From: an uncultured Roseburia sp.
GTDB taxonomy: Bacteria; Bacillota; Clostridia; Lachnospirales; Lachnospiraceae
Direction: 5' to 3'
Assembly (NCBI GenBank): GCA_947647505.1
Contig: CANSKO010000003.1
Coordinates: 94,324 to 158,323 of the forward strand
DNA length: 64,000 nt
A program made the translations under genes and the position numbers. The notes below the pieces were generated by a model. It searched no databases. It was not told the DNA's origin and saw only the letters and a list, made by a program, of their open reading frames with translations. Of the stretch, positions 54,674 through 63,238 are shown in pieces. Position 1 is the first letter of the stretch. Every line of letters starts with the position of its first letter.

Positions 54674-57058
54674 CTATTTTTCTTTGAATGTTGCGATGGT
54701 AACGCCGGAATCGCCTTCTCCAAATTCGCCCAGGCGGAACGATTGCACGTATTTCTGGCGTTTCAGATGCTTTTGCACGGCATTGCGCAGCGCGCCCGTG
54801 CCTTTGCCGTGCACGATGCGGACGGATGGAAGATGGGCGATATATGCGTCGTCCAGATATTTGTCCAGCAGCGCGATGGCTTCGTCTGTCGTCCTGCCGA
54901 TCAGGTTGATTTCGGCGGAGACGGACGCCGATTTGCCCATCGAAAGCTTTCCTGCGCCGCTTCGGCTGTACTTTGCTACAGATGGCGTGTCCGCTTCTTC
55001 CAGGAGGATGAGATCGCTGAGCGGAACGAGGGAGCGGAGAATGCCCATCTGGACGGATACATCGCCTCTGGCATTGGGCAGCGCGTGTACGGTGCCTTTT
55101 AAATTCATCGAAAGCACTTTGACCGAATCGCCAATCCGAAGCTTTTTGGGCGCTTTGTGATTCGTCGTCTGGCCGGGCTGTTTTGCCAGCTTCTTTTGCG
55201 CATCCGACATTTTATCGCGCAGTTTGGCGCGTTCTTTTTCCATTTCGCCTGCCGTTGCATGGATGGAGCCGAATTTGTTGAAATTGCGGATGCTTTCGTC
55301 GGCAAAGTCTTTGGCTTCTTTTAAAATGGCAAGCGCCTGTTCGTTGGCCTCTTTGAGAATATGATCCCGGCTGTTGTTCAGACGTTCCTGTTTTTGTTCC
55401 AGTTTGGATTTTAAAGAGGAAATCTCCTGTTTGCAGGCTTTGATTTCCGCTTCTTCCCGCTCCATCTTAAGGCGGCTGCTTTCCAGATCGGAGAGCAGGG
55501 CTTCAAAATCGGCTTCCGATTCGCTGATGCGCGCTTTTGCGTCTTCAATCAGCGCAGGAGAAAGGCCCAGCTTTCCGGAAATGGCAAACGCGTTGCTTTT
55601 TCCGGGGATGCCGATCAAAAGGCGGTACGTCGGGCTTAATGTCTCTACGTCGAATTCACAGCAGGCATTTTCCACGCCGTCGGTGGAGAGCGCAAATACT
55701 TTCAGCTCGCTGTAGTGCGTCGTGGCCATCGTGCAGATCTTATGCCGGTGCAGAGACGACAGAATGGAGATGGCAAGCGCGGCGCCTTCCGTTGGATCGG
55801 TGCCGGCGCAAAGCTCGTCAAAGAGTACGAGGGACGTCGGATTCGCCTGATCGAGTATGGATACGATATTTGTCATATGGGAGGAAAACGTGCTTAAGTT
55901 TTGTTCGATGCTCTGCTCGTCTCCAATATCGGCAAAGACGTTTTCAAAAACGGAAAGCTCCGAACGGTCATTGGCGGGAATGTGCAGACCCGCCTGTCCC
56001 ATCAGCGTCAGAAGACCGACCGTTTTTAAAGAAACGGTTTTTCCGCCTGTATTGGGTCCGGTCACAATCAAAAGGTCGAATGCGTCACCCAGCGTCACGT
56101 CGATGGGCACTACCGTTTTGGGGTTTAACAGGGGGTGGCGGCCTTTGCGTATGCGTATGCGTCCGTTTTCGCAGAAAATGGGCGCGACGCCATTGTGCAG
56201 TCTGGCAAGCTCTGCTTTTGCAAATATAAAATCAAGCGTCGTCAGCGCATGATAATTGTTCGTCAGGGCGTCGGCAGATTCCGCCACCATGCCGCTTAAC
56301 GCCGCGAGAATGGCTTCGATTTCTCTGGCTTCGCGCAGAAAAAGCTCTTTCAGTTCGTTGTTCAGATTTACGATGGCGGACGGCTCGATAAACAGCGTGG
56401 AGCCGTTGCGCGACTGATCGTGGACCATGCCGGGGACCTGATTTTTGGCTTCGGCCCGGACGGGAAGGCAATAGCGGTCATTGCGCATGGTGATGACGGA
56501 ATCCTGCAAAAGGCCGCTGCCGTTTGCCTGATTCATGATTTTGTTCATCTGATTTCGGATGCGCTCGTTCATGCCGCCAATCGCGCGCCGCACGGATCTT
56601 AAGCCGGGGCTGGCGTCGTCGCTGATCTCCTCCTCAGATAAAATACAGCGCGTGATTTCATGATGCAAAGGCGTCAGAGGTTCTATGGCGTCGAACAGAT
56701 CCGACAGGGAATCCCGGGCGGCGTCCTCCCGCTCTGCCCGTCCAAACTGCTTGGCGCGTCGCGCCGCTTCAGATAAAGAAGCGATCTGTAAAAGCTCTGA
56801 AATGCTTAAGCTTCCGCCAAGCTCCAGACGCTTTAAGGATGCGCCGACCGGATGAACGCCAAAGAACGACAGGCTGCCTTTTTGAAAGACGCGCGTCAGA
56901 GCGTCCTTCGTCTGCCTCTGCGCCTGATTGATGGCGGAAAGGTCTGTCATGGGCCGCAGATTTTTACATTGTTCTTTGGCTGACCGGCTGTATGCAAAGT
57001 CGGTCAGCGTCTGTATGATTTTATCGTATTCCAGTATATGGAGCGCTTTTTCATTCAT
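54674..57058 (-). CDS. mutS2: Endonuclease MutS2
   Basis: This protein suppresses homologous recombination or rescues collided ribosomes, depending on the organism. It is 794 aa. It has a MutS-type helical core, Walker A GPNTGGKT near residue 334 and Walker B LVLFDELCAGTDPTEG near 415. A Glu/Lys-rich coiled coil follows at about 520-640, then the C-terminal Smr domain (about 712-794) with HGKGTGALRN. The first Smr motif, usually LDLRG or LDLHG, reads INLIG here, so nuclease activity may be altered; I recall this variant in relatives too. First gene of the operon with the two-component pair. Confidence 0.93.
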   Translation of the reverse strand: MNEKALHILEYDKIIQTLTDFAYSRSAKEQCKNLRPMTDLSAINQAQRQTKDALTRVFQKGSLSFFGVHPVGASLKRLELGGSLSISELLQIASLSEAARRAKQFGRAEREDAARDSLSDLFDAIEPLTPLHHEITRCILSEEEISDDASPGLRSVRRAIGGMNERIRNQMNKIMNQANGSGLLQDSVITMRNDRYCLPVRAEAKNQVPGMVHDQSRNGSTLFIEPSAIVNLNNELKELFLREAREIEAILAALSGMVAESADALTNNYHALTTLDFIFAKAELARLHNGVAPIFCENGRIRIRKGRHPLLNPKTVVPIDVTLGDAFDLLIVTGPNTGGKTVSLKTVGLLTLMGQAGLHIPANDRSELSVFENVFADIGDEQSIEQNLSTFSSHMTNIVSILDQANPTSLVLFDELCAGTDPTEGAALAISILSSLHRHKICTMATTHYSELKVFALSTDGVENACCEFDVETLSPTYRLLIGIPGKSNAFAISGKLGLSPALIEDAKARISESEADFEALLSDLESSRLKMEREEAEIKACKQEISSLKSKLEQKQERLNNSRDHILKEANEQALAILKEAKDFADESIRNFNKFGSIHATAGEMEKERAKLRDKMSDAQKKLAKQPGQTTNHKAPKKLRIGDSVKVLSMNLKGTVHALPNARGDVSVQMGILRSLVPLSDLILLEEADTPSVAKYSRSGAGKLSMGKSASVSAEINLIGRTTDEAIALLDKYLDDAYIAHLPSVRIVHGKGTGALRNAVQKHLKRQKYVQSFRLGEFGEGDSGVTIATFKEK

Positions 57059-57094
57059 AATTCCTTTTCCCGTTTTTCTGTTTAAGATAGTTCA

Positions 57095-57122
57095 ATTATA
57101 CATGATCTTTCTCTGGTTTAAA
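57095..57122 (-). promoter_or_regulatory. Candidate mutS2 promoter (minus strand)
   Basis: On the minus strand a perfect TATAAT (57095-57100) follows TTTAAA (57117-57122) after 16 bases; the -35 box is weak. Confidence 0.5.
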
Positions 57123-57138
57123 AGGAGAAAATAAAATC

Positions 57139-57167
57139 TTGCATACCGATTCCATTACTCGTATAAT
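57139..57167 (+). promoter_or_regulatory. Sigma-A promoter of the htrA-like/yhaM/rlmD operon
   Basis: TTGCAT (57139-57144) and TATAAT (57162-57167) have a 17-base spacer, 38 bp before the start codon and back-to-back with the mutS2 promoter. Confidence 0.85.
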
Positions 57168-57205
57168 AAGGAATAACACAGGAATACGCGCGAGGAGAAA
57201 ATGGC

Positions 57206-58504
57206 ATGGAGGAACAGGAGCGGAAGGAATTTTCATTTATTAAAGAAAAAATAAAAGAAAAGCCGATCAATAAAAAACGTCTGCTGCGGCATGGCATTTA
57301 TACGATGGGGTTTGCGGTGTTATTTGGCGTAACAGCCTGTTTTGTCTTCACCATGCTGAGGCCAGTGATGGAGGACTGGCTGCATCCGAAGGAGAAGCCG
57401 ATGATTTCGATTCCGGAGGATGAATTTTCGACAGAGGCGATTGCGGAGGGGACGGAGTCTTTGACGGAAGAAGCGGATACGCAGGAGATGGAACCTGAGC
57501 CGGAGCCGCAGAAGGTTGTCGTAAAGGAGCTGGAAATATCGGATTATCAGATGCTTCAGAATAAACTTTATGCGATCGGAAAAGAGGCGAACCGTTCTGT
57601 CGTTACGGTGACGGGAATTGTCAGCAATACGGACTGGTATAACAATGCATATGAAAGCAATGGACAGGCGTCCGGCATCATCATTCAGGACAATGGAAGC
57701 GAGCTTTTGATTTTAACGGAGCACAAGGTGGTAAGCGAGGCAGCGGAAATCCGCGTGACGTTTATTGACGAGAGCACGGTGCAGGCTTCTTTGAAAAAAT
57801 ATGACGGCAATACCGGGATTGCGATTCTTTCTGTGGATTTGCAGCTTTTGGAAACGGATACGAAGGAAAGCATAAAATATGCGACGCTTGGGAATTCGCT
57901 GACGGTATCGCAGGGGGACATTGCGATTGCAATTGGAAGCCCTCTTGGAACAAATTATTCCATCGGAACGGGAAATATCACGTCTGTGGGGAATGTGATT
58001 CAGACGATTGACAGCACGTACAGCATTTTTACGACGGATATCGTGGGGAGCAGCAGCAGCAGCGGCGTGCTTTTAAATCTGAACGGTGAAGCGGTCGGGC
58101 TTGTGATGCAGGATTACAGCGGAAACGGCGATGACAATACGCTGACTGCGATTTCTATTTCGGAATTGAAAAGAGTGATTGAACGTCTTTCAAACGGAGG
58201 GGACATTGCATATCTTGGACTTCGGATCGTGAATGTGACGGATAAGATTGCAGTGGAAAACAATATTCCGCGCGGCGTCTATATTCGGGAAGCGCTGATG
58301 GATTCCCCGGCCTGGGAGGCGGGGCTGCAAAGCGGCGACGTGATCGTGGAGATGGATGGAGAAGTCATTGACACAATTGAAAAATATGAGGAAAAAATGC
58401 TGGAGATGGAGCCGGGAGGCGTTACGGAGGTTGTCATCAACCGACAGGGCATGGATGAATATTTTGAAATGAAATTCTCCGTGACGGCAGGAAAGCTCCA
58501 GTAG
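57206..58504 (+). CDS. HtrA-like membrane-anchored protein with altered catalytic residues and a PDZ domain
   Basis: The protein is 432 aa. A basic cytoplasmic start and one membrane helix (about residues 30-52) lead to an acidic linker, then a trypsin-like domain (about 120-335) and a C-terminal PDZ domain (GLRIVNVTDKIAVENNIPRGVYIREALMDSPAWEAGLQSGDVI). The His is kept (TEHKVV, H173). The Asp site TDxAxL reads TGIAIL (G204), and the GNSGG motif reads SSSSG, with S285 at the nucleophile place. It may be inactive or use an altered mechanism. It would face outside and act as a protease or chaperone. Confidence 0.85.
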   Translation: MEEQERKEFSFIKEKIKEKPINKKRLLRHGIYTMGFAVLFGVTACFVFTMLRPVMEDWLHPKEKPMISIPEDEFSTEAIAEGTESLTEEADTQEMEPEPEPQKVVVKELEISDYQMLQNKLYAIGKEANRSVVTVTGIVSNTDWYNNAYESNGQASGIIIQDNGSELLILTEHKVVSEAAEIRVTFIDESTVQASLKKYDGNTGIAILSVDLQLLETDTKESIKYATLGNSLTVSQGDIAIAIGSPLGTNYSIGTGNITSVGNVIQTIDSTYSIFTTDIVGSSSSSGVLLNLNGEAVGLVMQDYSGNGDDNTLTAISISELKRVIERLSNGGDIAYLGLRIVNVTDKIAVENNIPRGVYIREALMDSPAWEAGLQSGDVIVEMDGEVIDTIEKYEEKMLEMEPGGVTEVVINRQGMDEYFEMKFSVTAGKLQ

Positions 58505-58528
58505 ACGGATAACAGGGAAGGGAAGATT

Positions 58529-59476
58529 ATGAAATATATTGAAGCATTTCAGGAAGGCGAACGCATTAACGGGATTTATCTTTGCAAATACAGGCAGTCT
58601 GCCGTGACAAAAAATGGAAAACCCTATGAAAATCTTATTTTACAGGATAAGTCGGGGACGATAGACGCAAAAATCTGGGATCCGGGATCACAGGGGATTG
58701 ATTCTTTTGACATGCTCGATTATATCGGCGTTATGGGAGACGTCACGAGCTTTCAGGGCGCGCTGCAGCTGAATGTAAAGCGGGTCCGCAAAGCGCAGGA
58801 GGGAGAATACGAACCGAAGGACTATCTTCCCGTCAGCGAACGGGATCTTGATGAAATGTATGCGGAGCTGAAAGGATACATACGGTCGATAAAAAATCCA
58901 TATCTGCAAAAGCTTTTATCAGGCATCTTTCTGGAAGACGCTTCGTTTGCCAGGCGATTTCAACAGCATTCCGCTGCAAAAAGCGTGCATCATGGATTTG
59001 TAGGGGGATTGCTTGAGCATACGCTTTCGGTTACGAAGGTGTGCGAGGCGTATTGCGGGCTGTATCCGCTTTTGAACCGCGATCTGCTTCTTACGGCGGC
59101 GATGTTTCATGATATTGGAAAAGTGGAAGAGTTATCGGATTTTCCGGCGAATGACTATACGGATGAGGGACAGCTGCTTGGGCATATTATGATTGGAACG
59201 GAATGGATTGGGGCGCAGATACGTCAGATTCCCGGTTTTCCCAAAAAGCTGGGGAATGAGCTGAAGCATTGTATTGTGGCGCATCATGGCGAGCTTGCGT
59301 TTGGGTCGCCGAAAAAGCCGGCGCTTGCGGAGGCGATTGCGCTGTATTTTGCCGATAATATAGACGCCAAAATGGAGACGTTAAAAGAAGCGTTTGCAAA
59401 TGTGCCGGAGTCCAGCACGGAATGGCTTGGATACAACCGGCTGTTTGAATCAAATATTCGAAAGAGCAGTAAGTAG
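58529..59476 (+). CDS. yhaM: 3'-5' exoribonuclease YhaM-like
   Basis: The protein is 315 aa and cytoplasmic. An N-terminal OB-fold (residues about 10-90: ENLILQDKSGTIDAKIWDPGS) is followed by an HD domain with H-x-x-x-H-x-x-x pattern (HHGFVGGLLEHTLSV), the HD pair in AAMFHDIGKVEEL, and later HIMIG and AHHGELAFGSPKKPALAEA. This layout is YhaM/CbfA. It starts 24 bases after the htrA-like stop and ends 8 bases before rlmD. Confidence 0.93.
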   Translation: MKYIEAFQEGERINGIYLCKYRQSAVTKNGKPYENLILQDKSGTIDAKIWDPGSQGIDSFDMLDYIGVMGDVTSFQGALQLNVKRVRKAQEGEYEPKDYLPVSERDLDEMYAELKGYIRSIKNPYLQKLLSGIFLEDASFARRFQQHSAAKSVHHGFVGGLLEHTLSVTKVCEAYCGLYPLLNRDLLLTAAMFHDIGKVEELSDFPANDYTDEGQLLGHIMIGTEWIGAQIRQIPGFPKKLGNELKHCIVAHHGELAFGSPKKPALAEAIALYFADNIDAKMETLKEAFANVPESSTEWLGYNRLFESNIRKSSK

Positions 59477-59484
59477 GAAGTGAT

Positions 59485-60903
59485 ATGCAGAAAAACGATG
59501 TGATAGAACTGAAAATAGAGGATATGAGCATGGATGGCGCGGGCATTGGCCGATACGAGGGCATGATTTTCTTCGTGAAAGATACGGTAATCGGCGATAC
59601 GGTGTCCGCCCGAATTATGAAACTGAAAAAAACGTACGGCTATGCGCGGCTGATTGCGATTCAGGAGGCTTCCCCGTCAAGGGTGGAGCCCCGTTGTCTT
59701 TCTGCGCGCGCATGCGGGGGCTGCCAGCTGCAGCAGCTGGCGTATGCGGAGCAGCTTAAGTTTAAGCAGCGAAAAGTCAGAGACAGCCTGATTCGGATTG
59801 GCGGCTTTGACGCATCGCATATGGATGGCGTTATGGAGCCGATCGTCGGCATGGAAGAACCGTTTGCGTATCGGAATAAGGCGCAGCATCCGATTGGAAC
59901 AGATGCGGACGGAGAGCCTGTGGCCGGCTTTTTTGCCGGAAGGACGCACCATATTGTTTCCAATACGGATTGTGCGCTTTGCACTCCCGTAAACAAACAG
60001 GCGCTGGATGCGGCGCTCTGGTATATGAAAACATACCATGTCAGCGCGTATGACGAGAAGACCGGGCAGGGGCTTATGCGCCATGTGTTTCTTCGCGTCG
60101 GATTTGATTCAAACGAGATTATGGTATGCTTTGTTGTAAATGGGACAAAGCTTCCAGATGAAGCGGCGCTGATTGAAAGGCTTACTAAGATTCCGGGAAT
60201 GAAAAGCATTTTGCTCAATGTCAACCAGAAGAACACGAACGTCATTCTGGGGGATGAAACACGAACGCTCTGGGGAGAGCCTGTGATTACGGATGCGTTG
60301 TATGTGCGCAATACGAAAGATTTTAGCAGAACGGATGAAAAAATCACATATCGGATTTCTCTGCATTCGTTTTATCAGGTTAATCCTATGCAGACAGAAA
60401 AGCTGTATGCGATTGCTTTGGAGTATGCGGGACTGACCGGAAGGGAGATCGTGTGGGATCTGTATTGTGGGATCGGCACGATTTCTCTGTTTCTTGCGCG
60501 GCATGCAAAGCAGGTTTACGGCATTGAATCAGTGCCGCAGGCAGTCAGGGACGCAGAAGAAAACGCGAAACGCAATGGGATAGAAAACGCTGTATTTATA
60601 GCGGGAAAAGTCGAAGAAGTTCTGCAGGGAGTCGCGGGCGATGGAACGGATGCGTCCGCTGTGCAGAAGCCGGACGTCGTTGTAGTCGATCCGCCGAGAA
60701 AGGGCTGTGATGCAAAATGCCTGGAGACGATGCTGCGGTTGAAGCCGGAGCGGATCGTGTATGTAAGCTGTGATCCTGCGACGTTGGCGAGGGATTTGCG
60801 GATATTGTGCGACGGTGGGTATGAGATTGGGAAAATACGCGCGGTGGATCAGTTTGGGCAGACGGTGCATGTGGAGACGTGCGTCCTTTTGGGCGGGAAA
60901 TAG
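59485..60903 (+). CDS. rlmD: 23S rRNA (uracil-C5) methyltransferase, RlmD/RlmCD-type
   Basis: This enzyme makes 5-methyluridine in 23S rRNA from S-adenosylmethionine. It is 472 aa. The N-terminal TRAM domain (VIELKIEDMSMDGAGIGRYEGM) is followed by an Fe-S cysteine cluster (CLSARACGGCQLQQL), the SAM site DLYCGIGTISLFLA and the catalytic VSCDPATLARDL with the nucleophile Cys. The frame stops at 60901, but a related C-terminal extension continues one frame over, so the true gene may be longer or damaged. Confidence 0.93.
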   Translation: MQKNDVIELKIEDMSMDGAGIGRYEGMIFFVKDTVIGDTVSARIMKLKKTYGYARLIAIQEASPSRVEPRCLSARACGGCQLQQLAYAEQLKFKQRKVRDSLIRIGGFDASHMDGVMEPIVGMEEPFAYRNKAQHPIGTDADGEPVAGFFAGRTHHIVSNTDCALCTPVNKQALDAALWYMKTYHVSAYDEKTGQGLMRHVFLRVGFDSNEIMVCFVVNGTKLPDEAALIERLTKIPGMKSILLNVNQKNTNVILGDETRTLWGEPVITDALYVRNTKDFSRTDEKITYRISLHSFYQVNPMQTEKLYAIALEYAGLTGREIVWDLYCGIGTISLFLARHAKQVYGIESVPQAVRDAEENAKRNGIENAVFIAGKVEEVLQGVAGDGTDASAVQKPDVVVVDPPRKGCDAKCLETMLRLKPERIVYVSCDPATLARDLRILCDGGYEIGKIRAVDQFGQTVHVETCVLLGGK

Positions 60904-61189
60904 TTACACCGCTGATACCGTCTATGCATATATTGATTTTGAGCCGAAAGACAACGAATATCTGAAAGACATAAAATGGTGTGCAACTTATACGGAAATC
61001 AAAGAATGGATAAAATCAGAGTATGATTTAAAAGTATCATCGTTGTATGTGGCACAGATAAAAAACAAATGCAGGTTTGAAAAGCGTCTGAATTATAATT
61101 TAGGCGATAATAAAAGCCAGGCGCCGAAATGTCCGCAGGAGAAAGAAAAAGCGATTATGGCGGCTTTCAGGCATTTTAATATGATATGA
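60896..61189 (+). pseudogene. Frame-shifted C-terminal extension of rlmD
   Basis: Immediately after the rlmD stop another frame reads NSYTADTVYAYIDFEPK ... ATYTEIKEW ... DLKVSSLYVAQIKNKC ... CPQEKEKAIMAAFRHFNMI, about 95 residues. I recall this helical block as the C-terminal extension of clostridial RlmD-type proteins, often on mobile elements. Removing one base from the GGGAAA run at 60896-60901 joins the two frames. It has no start of its own, and a strong terminator follows at once. Confidence 0.65.
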
Positions 61190-61202
61190 ATTTTCAGTAT
61201 GG

Positions 61203-61230
61203 AAAAGTGAGCCGAAAGGCTTACTTTTTT
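61203..61230 (+). terminator. Intrinsic terminator of the htrA-like/yhaM/rlmD operon
   Basis: AAAAGTGAGCC (61203-61213) pairs with GGCTTACTTTT (61218-61228) with one G-T pair around a GAAA loop, ending in six T. Confidence 0.85.
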
Positions 61231-61294
61231 GCTCTTTTCCAGTCTATAAATAGTCGGGCGCTTTAAAAAAAGAGCATGAGCCTACGAGCAAATA

Positions 61295-61702
61295 TTGAAG
61301 AAGTATCATCCCGATAATGAGGGCGGCGTCATCGAGATTACGCAGGAGAGTAACGCTGAATATGACCGATTATTTGATGTTTTAAGCAAGGAAAAGAAAG
61401 CAGATGAGGAAAAACCCTGAATATGTATGATCGAGCCGAAAATGACGCTTTTAAAGAGATTATAAACAAGATTATCCATATCAATTCAGATGTAGAAATC
61501 ATAAGCTCATGGATATGGGCGCAGGGAGTTATTGAAACGTGTAGACTTTAAATATGCTCCTGAGAAAAAATGTTGGCGTTTTGGCGATTATGTTCGCTAC
61601 CGCAAAGGCGAGGCATCGCTTGAAGAAATCCGGCGGAAATACGAAAGTAAGAAAGTACACAGCAAATCGAAACAATATGCAATTCGCCGGAAAGAAACAT
61701 GA
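61295..61702 (+). pseudogene. Broken J-domain-like gene from an integrative element
   Basis: Three pieces in different frames make up one protein: KYHPDNEGG ... AEYDRLFDVLSKEK, then DAFKEIINKIIHINSDVEIISSWIWAQG, then VDFKYAPEKKCWRFGDYVRYRKGEASLEEIRRKYES. The YHPD...AEYDxLF, SWIWxxG and KYAxxKKxWxF order is that of DnaJ-like proteins carried by Tn1549-type conjugative elements, from memory. At least two frameshifts separate the pieces, with a stop at 61418-61420 and near 61549. Confidence 0.6.
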
Positions 61703-61771
61703 GGAAATACGTATTTCGGGAAAAAGAGCCAGACTTATGAAATTACGCTTAGCAAATAGGAAGCATTCTAA

Positions 61772-61903
61772 GTGGATGTTTCACAGGACAGAAACAGCTC
61801 ATTTGAACCTAAGATTGTTAAAAAACACAAGAAAGACATCTCCGGCATTGAGAATAAAGCGCTTTCTATGCATGCAAAAGGAATGACGGCTACGCAAATA
61901 TCC
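61772..61903 (+). pseudogene. IS256-family transposase remnant
   Basis: Forty-four codons read DVSQDRNSSFEPKIVKKHKKDISGIENKALSMHAKGMTATQIS, close to the IS256-type block PRDRxGxFEPxLVxKxQxDIxGxExKIxSMYAxGMSTRDI. The rest of the transposase is missing on both sides and no terminal inverted repeats were found. Unrelated sequence follows directly after. Confidence 0.72.
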
Positions 61904-62131
61904 CTTTTTATTTTACCGGAAAAGAGAGGGGCACCTATAATCGATTTACACATACGTTTGTCGTGGAAAAACGCAAAGAAAACCAAAAAGGGTTAAGGAT
62001 GACTTCTCCTATAGAAATTTCATCATATGGACGGTAGGGGAGTAGTAGGGGGAGCGATTGTATCATTATGATGACTTTTGACTTGTTTTTTGATAGAATA
62101 AAAAATATGAGGAGCAGGAGGAAAAATAGAG

Positions 62132-62494
62132 ATGTTAAGACCGAAAGAAGTTGTTCAATTATGGGTAGACGCATTCAACAGGCATGATGTGGAAGCAATT
62201 ACAGCGCTTTATCATGAAAATGCGATAAATCATCAAGTGGCGAATGAGCCGGTAGCAGGCATTGAAGCAATCCGTGCCATGTTCACAGCTGAATTTTCAA
62301 CAGCGGATATGACAGCTATCGTAGAAAATATTTTTGAGGATGGGCAATGGGCAATCCTTGAATGGCGTGATCCATTGGGGCTGCGGGGATGTGGTTTTTT
62401 TCAGGTAGTGAATGGGAAAATTTTATTTCAACGAGGCTACTGGGATAAGCTCTCATTTTTGAAACAGCACAATCTTCCAATGGAGCAAATATGA
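62132..62494 (+). CDS. NTF2/SnoaL-like fold protein
   Basis: The protein is 120 aa and soluble. The fold signature VVQLWVDAFNRHDVEAITALYHENAINH, followed by IRAMF and a C-terminal ILEWRDPLGLRGCGFFQVVNGKILFQRGYWD, belongs to the NTF2-like/SnoaL superfamily. Members include isomerases and small-molecule binders; none can be named here. AGGAGG lies 10 bases upstream and a strong terminator follows. Its location among element remnants suggests acquisition, but that is inference. Confidence 0.8.
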   Translation: MLRPKEVVQLWVDAFNRHDVEAITALYHENAINHQVANEPVAGIEAIRAMFTAEFSTADMTAIVENIFEDGQWAILEWRDPLGLRGCGFFQVVNGKILFQRGYWDKLSFLKQHNLPMEQI

Positions 62495-62517
62495 CGTTTC
62501 ATAATGAAAATATGGAT

Positions 62518-62554
62518 AAATCCCTATGTCAAGAAGATTTGACATAGGGATTTT
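62518..62554 (+). terminator. Terminator after the NTF2-like gene
   Basis: AAATCCCTATGTCAA (62518-62532) pairs perfectly with TTGACATAGGGATTT (62539-62553) around a 6-base loop, followed by T. Confidence 0.85.
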
Positions 62555-62659
62555 GCTTAAAGTCAGATTCTTTTGGCAGAAGATAAATTGGTTGAATGGT
62601 AAGATGCTGGCAGTTCAGGGATACAAATCAATCGACAAACGAAGGAAGGAGGAAAAAAA

Positions 62660-63238
62660 TTGGAAATTGGCGCGCAAATAAAAAAATATCGCAGTAATAT
62701 GGGGATTTCTCAGGAAGAGCTGGCAGAAAAGGTCTATGTGAGCAGACAGACAGTTTCTAACTGGGAAACGGGGAAAAATTATCCGGACATTCATAGTGTA
62801 TTACTGCTCAGCTCTGTATTCAACGTATCTCTTGACCAACTAATAAAAGGAGATGTTGAAATTATGAAAAAAGAAATCAAGGAAGCAGAAATTAAAAGGC
62901 TCAATAAATATGGTGGTATATATGCTGTATTTTTGATTCTGACGGTCATTTCATTTGTTCCGTTTATAGCTTTCATGGAAGGGTATGGACTGATTCCGTG
63001 GAGTGCGGTATATGCAGTTGCAGTATATTTTGCATTTAAAACAGATAAAGTCAAAAAAGAAAATCATCTTTCCACTTATAAAGAAATCGTTGCTTTTACA
63101 GAAGGAAGAAGATTAGATGAGACAGAGGAACAACAGGAAATCGGAAAACGTCCATATCAAACGGTAATGTATATGCTTGGAAGCGCAGCGATAGCGTTTA
63201 TGATTGTTTACTTGATGGCAAAGCTTTTTTCCGTCTGA
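62660..63238 (+). CDS. XRE-type regulator with C-terminal membrane helices
   Basis: The protein is 192 aa. The N-terminal helix-turn-helix is IGAQIKKYRSNMGISQEELAEKVYVSRQTVSNWETGKNYPDI. A charged linker follows, then two hydrophobic segments (about residues 88-108 and 112-128) and a last helix (VMYMLGSAAIAFMIVYLMAKLF). Membrane-tethered XRE proteins are common in Firmicutes and often control a nearby transporter or toxin-like gene. No such partner is intact downstream. The TTG start follows AAGGAAGGAGG by 7-8 bases. Confidence 0.88.
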   Translation: MEIGAQIKKYRSNMGISQEELAEKVYVSRQTVSNWETGKNYPDIHSVLLLSSVFNVSLDQLIKGDVEIMKKEIKEAEIKRLNKYGGIYAVFLILTVISFVPFIAFMEGYGLIPWSAVYAVAVYFAFKTDKVKKENHLSTYKEIVAFTEGRRLDETEEQQEIGKRPYQTVMYMLGSAAIAFMIVYLMAKLFSV

